A stretch of 47,551 nucleotides of DNA, taken from NCBI GenBank assembly GCA_958422185.1, contig CATZNW010000020.1, positions 1 to 47,551 of the forward strand, written 5' to 3'. Below, one piece after another: positions 15,945 to 26,132 of the stretch. The notes under the pieces are model-generated. The model was not told where the DNA came from, ran no database searches, and was given only the letters and a program-made list of their open reading frames with translations. The position numbers and the translations under genes are program-made. Positions within the stretch are counted from its first letter, which is position 1. Each line of letters opens with the position of its first letter. This DNA is from an uncultured Clostridium sp. (GTDB taxonomy: Bacteria; Bacillota; Clostridia; Oscillospirales; Acutalibacteraceae).

Positions 15945-17438
15945 ATGGCAAAAAAGATCACGGCAATCATTCTTGCGGCGGCAATCATTGCCCTGTGCCT
16001 TACCGCCTGTTCCGGATCAGGCGGAGAGGAAACACAGACGAATTCCGCAGTCATAGAGCAGGAGACCGTCATCCGGGAAGATAACAGTACATTTAAGCTC
16101 AGCTATACTCAGGCGGACAGTTTGAACCCGTTTGAGGCGCGCACTCTGAATAATCAGGTTTTAAGCCAGCTTATATTTGAAAGCTTGTTTGACCTTGACG
16201 AAAATTTCAAGGCAAGCCTGAATATTGCATCAAGTTATGAATATACGGACAGTGAAACGCTTGTGGTCGGAATTACCGCCGGACTGAAGTTTACTGACGG
16301 CACATCGCTGACGGCACAGGATGTTGCAGATTCGTTTGAAAGCGCCAAGGGTTCCGATTACTGGGGTTCCTCGCTTGGAGGAATAGATTCGTGCAGCGTG
16401 CGTTCGGACACAGAAGTGGCGTTCAGCCTCAGCGCACCGGATCCTTATGCGCATAATCTGCTTGTCTTCCCCATTGTAAGTTCGGACAGCTCCGGCAATT
16501 ACCCCATAGGCAGCGGCAGATATTATTATGCGGATGAAAACGGCGAAACGGTTCTGAAAGCGAATACAGAAAGCGGTTTCCAGCCACACATAACGGTTAT
16601 CCACCTTGAAAACATAGCGTCAGAGGATTCAATCGACAACGCTGTAAATATCGGCAATATAAGCTTTGCCTTTAGGGATCTGAGCAGTAATTCCTCCCGG
16701 AGGATAACGGCGAACAAAAGGCTTATAAACATGAATAATATGGTGTTTATAGGCGTAAATAATAAAAGCGGAATAACCGCGAACGCAGATGTGCGGCGCG
16801 CCGTCTCACTTGCCGTTGACCGATCAACTCTTGCAAGGAGCGCTTACGGAGGATTTGCCCAGGCGGCCACCGGAGTTTTCAACCCGCAGTTTGAACTTTC
16901 TGAGACACAGCTGTTTTCCGACGAAGGCGACCCTGACGCCGCAAGACAGATCCTGCAGACGAGCGGAGTTACAAACTATGATATCTCAATAATTGTGAAC
17001 TCCTCAAACAGTGAAAGAACTGCTTGCGCAAAGCTGATTGAACAGCAGCTTGAAGAGGCAGGATTCAGCGTTACGGTTTATGAAGAAAACGACGCAAGAT
17101 ATTTTGACAGGATCTCAAAAGAACAGTTCAATCTTTATATAGGCGAAATCAAGCTGCCGCCGGACATGAGCCTGAGAGCGTTTTTTGACGGCGGCGGCAC
17201 TGCCAGATACGGAATCGATACCGCTTCCAGCGCAAGTGCGGCGGCATACAGCGCCTATATGGACGGCAGCGGTCAGTTGGGGGACTTTTTACTTGAATTT
17301 TCAGATGAAATGCCTTTTATTCCGATCGTTTACAGACGCGCTATGATATGCTTTACAAAAACGATGAACGGAGATGTTCAGGGCACATATTACGACTGTT
17401 TTTCAAATATTGAAGACTGGTATTTTGAGGCTGAATAA
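15945..17438 (+). CDS. ABC transporter solute-binding lipoprotein, family 5 (peptide type)
   Basis: 497 residues. Residues 1-22 form a lipoprotein signal ending LTAC (lipobox, Cys 22), then a Ser/Gly/Glu-rich linker. The body matches family 5 peptide/nickel binding proteins: SLNPFEARTLNNQVLSQLIF, LTAQDVADSFE, DVRRAVSLAVDRSTLA and the C-terminal lobe. AGGAGG overlaps the end of ymdB and the ATG is two bases on, so the pair is co-transcribed. No permease or ATPase gene is adjacent, so it is an orphan binding protein relying on a transporter elsewhere or having a sensing role. Confidence 0.9.
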   Translation: MAKKITAIILAAAIIALCLTACSGSGGEETQTNSAVIEQETVIREDNSTFKLSYTQADSLNPFEARTLNNQVLSQLIFESLFDLDENFKASLNIASSYEYTDSETLVVGITAGLKFTDGTSLTAQDVADSFESAKGSDYWGSSLGGIDSCSVRSDTEVAFSLSAPDPYAHNLLVFPIVSSDSSGNYPIGSGRYYYADENGETVLKANTESGFQPHITVIHLENIASEDSIDNAVNIGNISFAFRDLSSNSSRRITANKRLINMNNMVFIGVNNKSGITANADVRRAVSLAVDRSTLARSAYGGFAQAATGVFNPQFELSETQLFSDEGDPDAARQILQTSGVTNYDISIIVNSSNSERTACAKLIEQQLEEAGFSVTVYEENDARYFDRISKEQFNLYIGEIKLPPDMSLRAFFDGGGTARYGIDTASSASAAAYSAYMDGSGQLGDFLLEFSDEMPFIPIVYRRAMICFTKTMNGDVQGTYYDCFSNIEDWYFEAE

Positions 17439-17580
17439 GATTCGCCGTATCAACTCCGTAAATGACGGACGCTTTGTATGATGTATTTTATTATGCGCCT
17501 TGATAAGGCGGGTAAAATATATTATAATTATTATAATTTAATAGAATATTTTATTTTATTAAAACAAACGGAGGTTTGTT

Positions 17581-17937
17581 ATGATCAAATTTGAAAATCC
17601 CAACGGATATATAGAAATTACGAACAATTATTTTGAAAAGCTTGTGGGTCAGGTGGCTCAGTCCTGCTTCGGGGTTACGGGAATGGTGAATTCAAGCCCT
17701 ATGCAGAGCCTCAAAGCCATCATTACAAGCAAGACCGATAAGGATAATTATAACCGCGGCGTCAGTGTTAAAAGCATTAACGGCAGTCTTGTTATTGATC
17801 TGCACATTGCCGTATCCTACGGAGTAAATATAAAAGCAATTGCAAGCAGCATTACAAATAAAGTTCGTTACAGTGTTGAAACCGTTACGGATCTGAAGGT
17901 ATCAAAAATAAACGTTTATGTAGACGCAATAAACTAA
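17581..17937 (+). CDS. Asp23/Gls24-family envelope stress protein (YloU-like)
   Basis: 118 residues beginning with the family pattern GYIEITNNYFEKLVGQVAQS, ending with a basic/acidic repeat and SVETVTDLKVSKINVYVDAI. Soluble, no signal. A good GGAGGT precedes the ATG and AT-rich promoter sequence with TATAAT lies upstream (17500-17560). It is followed 16 bases later by fakA, the conserved yloU-yloV pairing of Firmicutes. Confidence 0.92.
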   Translation: MIKFENPNGYIEITNNYFEKLVGQVAQSCFGVTGMVNSSPMQSLKAIITSKTDKDNYNRGVSVKSINGSLVIDLHIAVSYGVNIKAIASSITNKVRYSVETVTDLKVSKINVYVDAIN

Positions 17938-17953
17938 AGGAGATTATTCTTAA

Positions 17954-19609
17954 ATGCTTACTGGTAAAATGTTCCGTGACGGAGTAATCTCCGCATCAAA
18001 TAATATCTCAAACAGCCGCAAATCCGTTGACGCGCTCAACATATTTCCCGTACCGGACGGCGATACGGGCACAAATATGAGCATGACAATAGGCGCCGCC
18101 GCCAAAGAAATGGCAATATTGCCGGATAACTGCTCCATAGGCGAAGCCGCGTCAAAATGCGCTTCCGCTCTTTTAAGGGGCGCACGCGGAAACAGCGGCG
18201 TAATACTTTCTCTTATATTCAGAGGCTTTGCAAAGGGCTTTAAGGAACTTGACGAGGCAGACGGAAAAGACGTTGCAAAGGCATTTGAGCTGGGTGTTAA
18301 AGCGGCTTATAAAGCGGTTATGAAACCCACTGAGGGAACGATCCTGACGGTCGTAAGAAAAGCAAGCGAGGCGGCGACCCAGCTTGCCGAAACGGTAGAC
18401 GACCCTATGGAGGTTGCCTTTTCGGCAATGATGGCTGCAAAGGAAGCGCTTGCCAAAACACCGGAGCAGCTGCCTGTTCTGAAACAGGCCGGGGTAGTTG
18501 ACGCGGGCGGTCAGGGACTTGTGCTTATTTTTGAAGGATTTCACAGCGTATTTGCAAACGGAGCAATCGTTCAGCCGCTTGAGTCGCAGCAGGAAGCACC
18601 TAAAGAAGAATCAAAAAGCACAGTCGCAAACGCGTCCGACGATATTAAATTCGGTTACTGTTCAGAGTTTCTTATTGAAAAAGCAAAGGACGCAAGGGAA
18701 AAAGACCCGCTTAAGCTGAGAGCGTTTCTTGAGTCCATAGGCGACTGCGTAGTTGTTGTTGACGACAATGATATTATAAAAGTACACGTTCATTCAAACG
18801 AACCCGGAAACGTTATTCAGGCCGCGCTCAAATACGGCCAGCTGATAAACATCAAGATAGACAATATGCGTTATCAGCACAGAAACGCACAGGAAGGCAT
18901 GAGCGAAAACGAAAGCGAAACACAGTTTAAGCCTGCGGACCCTGTAAACGATTACGGATTTGTTGCCGTTTGCGCCGGGGACGGACTGACCGAACTCTTC
19001 AAAGATATCGGAGCGGATATTGTTGTAAGCGGAGGGCAGACGATGAATCCCTCTACAGATGACATTCTGAACGCAGTCAAAGCAACACCGGCAAAAACAG
19101 TGTTTGTGCTGCCAAACAATAAAAACATTATTATGGCGGCGGAACAGGCGGCACGTCTGGCTGAAGGGCGCATTGTAAAAGTGCTGCAGACCAAAACCAT
19201 ACCGCAGGGTATTTCCGCGATGCTTATGTTTGACGAAGAGGCAAGCGCTGATGAAAATGAGCTGGCAATGACACAGGCCGCGGAAAATGTTTCCACTGCT
19301 CTTGTGACTTTTGCCGCAAGGGACAGCGAGGTCGAGGGAGTACCGGTTAAGCAGGGCGAAATCATGGGCCTTTGCAACGGCAAAATAAGATATGTAGGCA
19401 CAAATAAGGTTGAAACGGCTTTTAAAGCGGCCTCAAGACTGATCAAAAAATATAACGGCGGCATCGTTACGCTGATTTACGGCAAAGATTCGTCAGAGAA
19501 CGAAGCCGAGGAACTAAGGAAAAAGCTTGAAGACAAATTCGCAGAGCTTGAAATAAGCGTCGTTAACGGCGGACAGCCGATTTATTACTTTATAATTTCA
19601 GTGGAGTAA
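17954..19609 (+). CDS. fakA: Fatty acid kinase catalytic subunit FakA (YloV/DAK2 family)
   Basis: 551 residues. The N-terminal DAK2-type kinase domain (about 1-200) shows ALNIFPVPDGDTGTNMSMT, with the Asp residues that bind ATP-Mg, and RGARGNSGVILS. The middle and C-terminal domains (about 230-551) are the FakA-specific parts that dock the FakB fatty-acid carrier. The enzyme phosphorylates exogenous fatty acids bound to FakB for phospholipid synthesis. It sits in the conserved order gls24-fakA-recG and ends 1 base before recG. Confidence 0.94.
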   Translation: MLTGKMFRDGVISASNNISNSRKSVDALNIFPVPDGDTGTNMSMTIGAAAKEMAILPDNCSIGEAASKCASALLRGARGNSGVILSLIFRGFAKGFKELDEADGKDVAKAFELGVKAAYKAVMKPTEGTILTVVRKASEAATQLAETVDDPMEVAFSAMMAAKEALAKTPEQLPVLKQAGVVDAGGQGLVLIFEGFHSVFANGAIVQPLESQQEAPKEESKSTVANASDDIKFGYCSEFLIEKAKDAREKDPLKLRAFLESIGDCVVVVDDNDIIKVHVHSNEPGNVIQAALKYGQLINIKIDNMRYQHRNAQEGMSENESETQFKPADPVNDYGFVAVCAGDGLTELFKDIGADIVVSGGQTMNPSTDDILNAVKATPAKTVFVLPNNKNIIMAAEQAARLAEGRIVKVLQTKTIPQGISAMLMFDEEASADENELAMTQAAENVSTALVTFAARDSEVEGVPVKQGEIMGLCNGKIRYVGTNKVETAFKAASRLIKKYNGGIVTLIYGKDSSENEAEELRKKLEDKFAELEISVVNGGQPIYYFIISVE

Positions 19610-19610
19610 A

Positions 19611-21641
19611 ATGCTTGATCTAAACAGCAGTATTCAGTATATAAAAGGTGTTGGAGAAAAAAAAGCCGGGCTTTTCAATAAGCTCGGCATTTTCAGCGTG
19701 CGGGATCTGGTTGAATATTATCCACGCACATATGAGGATCGCTCACGTAAAAAAACAGTTGCACAGAGCGAAAGCGGATCTGTCGCCTGTATTGAAGCAA
19801 CACTGATCACGCCTGTAAAAGAACACTTTGTGCGCAAAGGCATGACGCTTTATAAATGCGATTTTACGGACGGAAATACCGTTATTCACGTTACGATCTT
19901 TAACAACAAATACCTTGCTGCCGCCCTTAAACTGTATGATAACTACATACTCTACGGCAAAATAGAAAAAACTCTGACAAGCGCGAATATGGCGTCTCCC
20001 GAGATAGAAAAAGCAGAAAACAGTGATACTATCAGACCTGTATACCACGCAACCGGCAGACTGAATTCCAAAGCCATAGAAAAAATTTTAAAAAACGCGC
20101 TTTCAAATCTTGGAGAGTTCAGGGAAACTTTGCCTACCGAGGTCCGGCTCAAATACAAACTTGTTTCGCTCGACTTCGCAATGCGGCAGATCCACTTTCC
20201 TAATGACAGCGAAAGCCTTGAAAAAGCGCAGGACAGACTGATTTTTGAAGAGCTTTTAACCCTGCAGCTTGGCCTTTTAAAGTTAAAGGGAAAGCGCAGA
20301 ATAAAAACAGATAGTATCATTAAAAAAGATCATACAAATGAATTTATCAGACTTTTGCCGTTTGAACCTACCGGCGCGCAGTTAAAGGCAATCCGTGAAT
20401 GCTGCGCTGATATGGCAAGCGGCTATCCTATGAACAGACTGCTTCAGGGAGATGTGGGCAGCGGAAAGACGGCGGTTGCCGCAGGGATAATTTACACAGC
20501 CGTCAAAAACGGATATCAGTGCGCACTAATGGTGCCGACAGAAATTCTGGCAACGCAGCACGCTGAAACGCTGTTTGACATGCTTCACGGATCGGGCATA
20601 AAAACGGAACTTCTGACGGGCAGCACGTCAAAAAGTGAAAAGCGCCGTATAAAAGAGATGCTGATAGGTGGCGAAACAGACCTGATCATAGGCACACACG
20701 CACTTATACAAAACGATGTTGAATTTAAGAATTTAGGACTTGTTATAACTGACGAGCAGCACAGATTCGGCGTAAACCAAAGGGCAAACCTTGCAATGAA
20801 AGGAAATGCCGTGCATACGCTTGTTATGAGCGCAACGCCTATTCCGCGCACGCTTGCGCTTATAATATACGGCGATCTTGATATATCCGTACTGGATGAG
20901 TTACCGCCGGGTAGGCGGACCGTGCGTACGGATGTAGTGGATTCAAGATACCATAAAAGGATCTATGCATTTATAAAAAAGCAGATAGCGTCCGGAAACC
21001 AGGCTTATATAGTTTGCCCGCTTGTTGAAGAGGGCGAAAACGAAAACATGATTTCGGCGGAAAAATACGCAGAACAACTTTCAAATACGGACTTCAAGGG
21101 TATAAACATAGGTCTTTTACATGGCAAAATGAAACCCGCGCAAAAGGAAAACGTGATGCGCGCGTTTGCAAGAGGAGATATAAAACTGCTTGTTGCAACA
21201 ACCGTTATTGAAGTGGGCGTTGATGTGCCGGCGGCAACGGTCATGGTAATTGAAAACGCTGAAAGGTTTGGCCTGTCTCAACTTCACCAGCTCAGAGGCA
21301 GGGTGGGAAGGGGCAGCGAAAAATCTTACTGCATACTTATTTCGGACAGCAAAAGCGACTCGGCCGATGAAAGGCTGAAAACCATGAAAAAATACAGCGA
21401 CGGATTTAAAATTGCCGACGCTGACCTTAAGCAGCGCGGTCCGGGAGATTTCTTCGGCAACAGGCAGCACGGACTTCCCAAACTGAAGATCGCTGATATG
21501 CTTGAAAACATGGAGACACTGAAACAATGCCGCGAATGCGCCGATAGGATACTGAAAGAGGATTTTGAACTTGACCTGCCCAAATACAAAGCTTTGGCGG
21601 ATCATATTTCCGATATGTTCAGAAATTCCGTTTCAAACTGA
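19611..21641 (+). CDS. recG: ATP-dependent DNA helicase RecG
   Basis: 676 residues, normal family length. The N-terminal wedge/OB domain begins YIKGVGEKKAGLFNKLGI. Helicase motifs follow: motif I LLQGDVGSGKTAVA, Ia LMVPTEILATQH, II ITDEQHRFGV, III SATPIPRTLAL, motif VI QLRGRVGRG. The C-terminal RecG segment DADLKQRGPGDFFGNRQHG is present. It remodels stalled forks and Holliday junctions. Its ATG follows the fakA stop by one base. It ends at a terminator shared with the convergent capsule operon. Confidence 0.97.
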   Translation: MLDLNSSIQYIKGVGEKKAGLFNKLGIFSVRDLVEYYPRTYEDRSRKKTVAQSESGSVACIEATLITPVKEHFVRKGMTLYKCDFTDGNTVIHVTIFNNKYLAAALKLYDNYILYGKIEKTLTSANMASPEIEKAENSDTIRPVYHATGRLNSKAIEKILKNALSNLGEFRETLPTEVRLKYKLVSLDFAMRQIHFPNDSESLEKAQDRLIFEELLTLQLGLLKLKGKRRIKTDSIIKKDHTNEFIRLLPFEPTGAQLKAIRECCADMASGYPMNRLLQGDVGSGKTAVAAGIIYTAVKNGYQCALMVPTEILATQHAETLFDMLHGSGIKTELLTGSTSKSEKRRIKEMLIGGETDLIIGTHALIQNDVEFKNLGLVITDEQHRFGVNQRANLAMKGNAVHTLVMSATPIPRTLALIIYGDLDISVLDELPPGRRTVRTDVVDSRYHKRIYAFIKKQIASGNQAYIVCPLVEEGENENMISAEKYAEQLSNTDFKGINIGLLHGKMKPAQKENVMRAFARGDIKLLVATTVIEVGVDVPAATVMVIENAERFGLSQLHQLRGRVGRGSEKSYCILISDSKSDSADERLKTMKKYSDGFKIADADLKQRGPGDFFGNRQHGLPKLKIADMLENMETLKQCRECADRILKEDFELDLPKYKALADHISDMFRNSVSN

Positions 21642-21646
21642 TATAA

Positions 21647-21681
21647 AAAAGGCTGAAACCCTAAACGGTTTCAGCCTTTTT
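21647..21681. terminator. Bidirectional terminator between recG and the capsule operon
   Basis: A perfect 14-bp stem (21647-21660 with 21667-21680), 6-base loop, A tract on the left and T tract on the right. It ends recG on plus and the Wzy gene on minus. Confidence 0.92.
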
Positions 21682-21708
21682 GCATTCTGTTTCTTAGAAT
21701 CAATAAAA

Positions 21709-22959
21709 TCATATTCGTATCTTTACACGCGGGAGCTTAATAGCCGGAGTTTCTGTATCATCGGTTACGGAAAACAGTGCCAGGGAAATGAAACCGATCA
21801 TACCGCAGGAATTTGTCAGGATCGCGGAACCGATCGCATGTATCATATACTGAGCAAAAACCGCATACAAAAACGCCTTCTGCACATTCCCGATTTTTTT
21901 GTTTGCAAATGTAAGAAACACTCTGGCATATACGACTATCATGACTGCCGCGCCGATCCAGCCGAACTGACCTATAACAGTGGGCCAGTAATTGTCATTA
22001 AGAAAGAAGCCTTCTTCAGGGCTCAGTCCCCACAGCTTGTCAAATCCGTATTCATAATACAGCGGTGAATAGACCCTGGCAGCCTGTTCCGAACCGTATG
22101 TTGCAAAACCGGAACCGAGAGGAAAATATTCATTTGCGGTCTTAAATGCATATTCGAAGAAAAGATAACGCGGAGAACTTTCATTTAGCAGATACTCATT
22201 GATCTGATAAGTACCGGCAAAAATCAAAACAACAATCATAGGGATCAGAACTTGAACACTGATCTTGTCATGCTTTCTGAAATAGAAACCAAGGAAAACG
22301 AATACTACGGTAAACATCAAAGCAGGAGATTTTGTTGCGAACAGAATACTGATCAGCGCAATAACATAATATATTCTTTTTAATTTTTCACTCATAGCCG
22401 TGTTGCAGACGAGCGTTCCGAAAACAAGCATATATGTTGACGTGTACTGATGATTGAAACCGAATATAAATTTAAATACCGTTATACCATATCTGACTTC
22501 ACCGGTAGACATGCCTATATCCGCAAACTGAGTAATGACAGCACAGACAAGCGTAACAATACAGAAAAGCTTTGCGATCGGCACAAGCATATTTGCGACC
22601 GTGATTTTTTCACTGGTATTCAGAAAATACTTAACGGCATAAAAGGCAAAGATCAGCTTGATCTGAGTAAGAACATCAACAAGTATTGAAAAAGCTGAAC
22701 TGTTTATTCTGAAAATAAGATTTGAAAAAAGGCCGACTGCTATTACTATACAGAGCAGCACAATGGTTATCATATCCGAACGCACCAGCCTCTTGGCAGA
22801 TACGATTATATAAGCGAGAGAGAGGATGCCTATGATTTCATCCAAATAGCTTCCGTTATACAGCACCTCTAAAACGACCAGGGCCAGAAGAACGAAAACT
22901 ATAAAAAGACATTTTAAATTGATCTTTATTTTTAGATTTGAAGAACTTATGTTAGACAT
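21709..22959 (-). CDS. O-antigen/capsule polymerase (Wzy-like)
   Basis: 416 residues with about ten to eleven hydrophobic segments and one large extracellular loop containing YFPLGSGFATYGSE, the pattern of the O-antigen ligase/polymerase superfamily. It should join repeat units on the outer face after flipping. It is the last gene of the minus-strand operon, followed by the shared terminator; 18 bases separate it from licD. The stop is TGA. Confidence 0.82.
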   Translation of the reverse strand: MSNISSSNLKIKINLKCLFIVFVLLALVVLEVLYNGSYLDEIIGILSLAYIIVSAKRLVRSDMITIVLLCIVIAVGLFSNLIFRINSSAFSILVDVLTQIKLIFAFYAVKYFLNTSEKITVANMLVPIAKLFCIVTLVCAVITQFADIGMSTGEVRYGITVFKFIFGFNHQYTSTYMLVFGTLVCNTAMSEKLKRIYYVIALISILFATKSPALMFTVVFVFLGFYFRKHDKISVQVLIPMIVVLIFAGTYQINEYLLNESSPRYLFFEYAFKTANEYFPLGSGFATYGSEQAARVYSPLYYEYGFDKLWGLSPEEGFFLNDNYWPTVIGQFGWIGAAVMIVVYARVFLTFANKKIGNVQKAFLYAVFAQYMIHAIGSAILTNSCGMIGFISLALFSVTDDTETPAIKLPRVKIRI

Positions 22960-22977
22960 ATATGAATACTTCCACGT

Positions 22978-23775
22978 TTATTTTTTATAAGCAATAAAAT
23001 TATGATGAGTTACGCGCTCTTCAACCGGCGGCAGCTCCATATAATTATGAAACAGGGTTTTTAAATAAGAATCATAGTCCTTAAAAGCGGCAGCTTTTAT
23101 ATTTTCGAAATCAAGATAAATGATATTTTTATACAAATCTGACCGAAAAACTGCTTTACTGCCGTAAATATTATAGACCAGATTTGAGCAGAACTCACCC
23201 TTTTTATATTTTGACATTGATTTTTCAATGTGGTTTAAAACAGAATTTCTAAACGGAAATATCAAAACCTTAAAGATTAGTTTGGCAGCATATCTCAATG
23301 AAAACGAACGGTTGAAAGTAAGATCGGAACCGATCTTATCTATCAGATTTTTATTGAACCTGGCTTTCTTAAAGATGCGTGCCCATTTGCTTTTATCATC
23401 GGGCAAAAAATCAAGCGGCATGATATCAATATAAACTCCCATATCCTTTTCCGCCCTGCCGAACTCTTCTAGTGCCGTACGCTTGTCCATGATCTTGCTG
23501 AAAATATAATAATAGTTTTTTGAATAGCTATGATTTTTTATAATATAACGATCACTTTCATAATGCAGACTGACGAGCTTATCATAATCCGAGCGGAGCA
23601 TAACGATATCAATATCGTCATCCCACGGAATAAAGCCCTTGTGCCTGACAGCGCCAAGCAAGGTCCCGCCGGCAACAGAATATTTCAAATGGTTGTCTTT
23701 ACAGATCCTGTCAAATTCCGCAAGGATCTCAACAAGAACTTCTTTGATCTGTTCATCAGTCATTTTCTGTTTCAA
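22978..23775 (-). CDS. LicD-family phosphotransferase
   Basis: 265 residues. The LicD/nucleotidyltransferase-like core is evident: SVAGGTLLGAVRHKGFIPWD followed by DDIDIVM with the metal-binding Asp residues at about 53-57. Family members attach phosphocholine or other phospho-substituents to cell-surface glycans. It begins 2 bases after the flippase gene stops, inside the operon. The acceptor and donor cannot be told from sequence. Confidence 0.88.
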   Translation of the reverse strand: MKQKMTDEQIKEVLVEILAEFDRICKDNHLKYSVAGGTLLGAVRHKGFIPWDDDIDIVMLRSDYDKLVSLHYESDRYIIKNHSYSKNYYYIFSKIMDKRTALEEFGRAEKDMGVYIDIMPLDFLPDDKSKWARIFKKARFNKNLIDKIGSDLTFNRSFSLRYAAKLIFKVLIFPFRNSVLNHIEKSMSKYKKGEFCSNLVYNIYGSKAVFRSDLYKNIIYLDFENIKAAAFKDYDSYLKTLFHNYMELPPVEERVTHHNFIAYKK

Positions 23776-23777
23776 AT

Positions 23778-25208
23778 TCAGGCCTCCCCGCGGCTTTTCC
23801 TGTTTTTTACTTTATCAGCTGCTTTTTTTACAAAGAGCAGTATTTCATTTTTATTTATTAAAAATACTATGATAACAACAGCTGCCTGAACAGCATATCT
23901 TATTACCGAATGCTCTATGCAGATCAAAAGTACCGACTGTACAATAAGAAGCACATATGAAAGACCGTCTTTTCTGAAGTTGATATCGACTTTAACGATC
24001 TTTCGTGATTCTATAATCCTGGCTATCCATACGATGATGTAAGCCACCATGGTTGCTATGGCCGCACCGACCGGGCCCATCTGCCAAACGAGCAGGATAT
24101 TCAAAACCGTGTTTATAGCGGCACCCAGAACGGTTGTTTTTGCATACGCCTTAGACTGCTTTGCAGCGGAAAAGATTCCGCCGAGCAGCCCGGAAAGCGC
24201 GCCGAAGACCACAGAGATCATAAGAAACGGAGCATATTTCCACGCCTCAAAAAACTCATTGGCAAAAAGGATCCTGGCTATCAGTCTGTCTCCTGCGATA
24301 AGGACTGTACAGATCAAGACCATGCCGGCATTATAAATTTTATAGACATCTGAATAAAACTTTGCGCCCTCTTCATTGAACTCCTTGACCGCAGACAGCG
24401 TCCACGCCTGACTGAATATGGTTTGAAACGCATTTAAGATAGACGGAATTTTATATGCCACGGAATAAACGCCGTTATCATCTACACCACACAGCCATGT
24501 TACCACATATCGGTCTGAAACATTGTTTATCCACCAGGAAATGGTGTTGAAGATAATAGGTCTGCTGTATCTTTCCATATCTTTTTTAAGAACTTTGTTT
24601 TTAAATCTGAAAACGATTTTGTTCCATATTTTAAGCCTTAAGGACAAATATAATATAGGTATGGCAAACCCTATGCAGTTCGCAAGGAAATATCCGTCCA
24701 GCCCTAATTTCAAAACAGAAAGAAACAATATATTAAGCGAAAGCAGAGTTACGGAATTCAGGATTCCGGCGATGGCCAAATCAAGAATCTGCTCCATTCC
24801 CCTGGCAAACTGCGAAAGCAAATCATAGAAAATGCTTAAAATGAAATACAATATAAAATAGCCCGGATACTGATTAAAGACACCGATTATACCAAAACCG
24901 TAATTTAGCGCGACCAGAACAGCAAAAATGATCACCGCCCTTAACACGTCTCTGAACCCAACGGTAAACACTTCGTTTTTCCTGCTGTTTTCATCCAGTG
25001 AAAACCTCATTACAGAATCTACTATATTCAGAGTCAGTACCGGCGCCATAAGCGAAGCGGTTGTAACATACAGATCATAGGTGCCGTATTCGCCTGTTGT
25101 AAGCAAGCTGGTATAAAGCGGCACCAAAAGAAAAGAAAGAATCTTGCTGCCGAAATTGCTTATGGTAAGCAGACCCACGTTTTTAAAAAGATATTTGTAC
25201 TTCTTCAT
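23778..25208 (-). CDS. Polysaccharide flippase (Wzx/MATE-like)
   Basis: 476 residues with about fourteen membrane segments. The N-terminus KNVGLLTISNFGSKILSFLL and a GEYGTYDLYVT segment are typical of polysaccharide transporters of the MOP superfamily. It should move lipid-linked repeat units across the membrane for the Wzy polymerase encoded two genes downstream. ATG start at 25208, 15 bases after the upstream gene. Confidence 0.9.
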   Translation of the reverse strand: MKKYKYLFKNVGLLTISNFGSKILSFLLVPLYTSLLTTGEYGTYDLYVTTASLMAPVLTLNIVDSVMRFSLDENSRKNEVFTVGFRDVLRAVIIFAVLVALNYGFGIIGVFNQYPGYFILYFILSIFYDLLSQFARGMEQILDLAIAGILNSVTLLSLNILFLSVLKLGLDGYFLANCIGFAIPILYLSLRLKIWNKIVFRFKNKVLKKDMERYSRPIIFNTISWWINNVSDRYVVTWLCGVDDNGVYSVAYKIPSILNAFQTIFSQAWTLSAVKEFNEEGAKFYSDVYKIYNAGMVLICTVLIAGDRLIARILFANEFFEAWKYAPFLMISVVFGALSGLLGGIFSAAKQSKAYAKTTVLGAAINTVLNILLVWQMGPVGAAIATMVAYIIVWIARIIESRKIVKVDINFRKDGLSYVLLIVQSVLLICIEHSVIRYAVQAAVVIIVFLINKNEILLFVKKAADKVKNRKSRGEA

Positions 25209-25223
25209 TGAATGGTTCCCGTT

Positions 25224-26132
25224 TCACTGTTTATATAATTCACCAAGCTTTGAATAATAACTGTTTTCCTCAAAATCAAGATCCTGGATTTTATTTGTCA
25301 GCTTATGCACGGAAGTGAGATCCTTGATCTGTTCAAACCGCTTTTCATTAAAGCTCTTATGAAAATCATAAGCAAAAACATGCTGATCATAATGACTGTA
25401 ATAAGGCACTTTCTGCCATTCTTCAGAATAATGATCGCTCACCATTCTGAAGAAAAGATGAAAAATAAAATAATGTATGCAGTAATTATGTTTCTCCCAA
25501 TAAGCGATCAGTAGGCGGTATGTTTCGTTTAGCAAAATATGATTCGGTTTTGAATACATGAGCCAGTTTGCCATGTTTACCGTATCATGCTCAAACTCCC
25601 CGTCATGATAAACAAAAAAATTACCGTCCGTAATATAACCGGGAAGCGGACCGGTCAGATAGACCGTTGCATCGATCCACAGCCCCCCGTGCTGAATCAG
25701 CAGGGCAAGCCTCAGAATATCTGAAAAGTGAGTGTTTGATATGATACCTTTCTTCCACTTTTCAATGATAAACTGCGGAATATCGGCATACTGACCAAAA
25801 TTATCTGCGGTGATTATGATGATCTCCCGGTCCTTAACATGATATTTCACCGAGGCAAGACAGTCTTTTACAAGCTTCGGTGCGCCATCCAGCCCCTGGA
25901 GCCAGCATATCCATATCTTATCGGACATATCATGATCATACCTTTTAAACTCTGTCTTCCCGATCGAGTTTGCGTATTGCCTTTTAAGCTTCAGATAACT
26001 CTTGTGCCTGGAAATCTTTCCGGCAAGATCAACGTCTCCGTAACCGACCATGGACATGAGCATAGCAACGCAGTCGTATAAAAGAGTGTGGTTTTTTGCG
26101 CTCTTTTTTAAAAGCTGTAAAAATTTACTCAT
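25224..26132 (-). CDS. Capsular polysaccharide synthesis glycosyltransferase (Caps_synth type)
   Basis: 302 residues. IWICWLQGLDGAPKLVKDCL, then ISNTHFSDILRLALLIQHGG and LWIDATVYLTGPLP match the capsular synthesis/GT32-like family; the Asp of WIDA stands in the metal-binding DxD-type position. ATG overlaps the upstream glycosyltransferase stop (ATGA), so translation is coupled. Donor sugar unknown. Confidence 0.85.
   Translation of the reverse strand: MSKFLQLLKKSAKNHTLLYDCVAMLMSMVGYGDVDLAGKISRHKSYLKLKRQYANSIGKTEFKRYDHDMSDKIWICWLQGLDGAPKLVKDCLASVKYHVKDREIIIITADNFGQYADIPQFIIEKWKKGIISNTHFSDILRLALLIQHGGLWIDATVYLTGPLPGYITDGNFFVYHDGEFEHDTVNMANWLMYSKPNHILLNETYRLLIAYWEKHNYCIHYFIFHLFFRMVSDHYSEEWQKVPYYSHYDQHVFAYDFHKSFNEKRFEQIKDLTSVHKLTNKIQDLDFEENSYYSKLGELYKQ

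Noticed and set aside
17485..17515. Hairpin CGCCTT/AAGGCG after the binding lipoprotein gene as a terminator
   Set aside because: Only a 6-bp stem, and GGTAAAATAT rather than a T run follows it.
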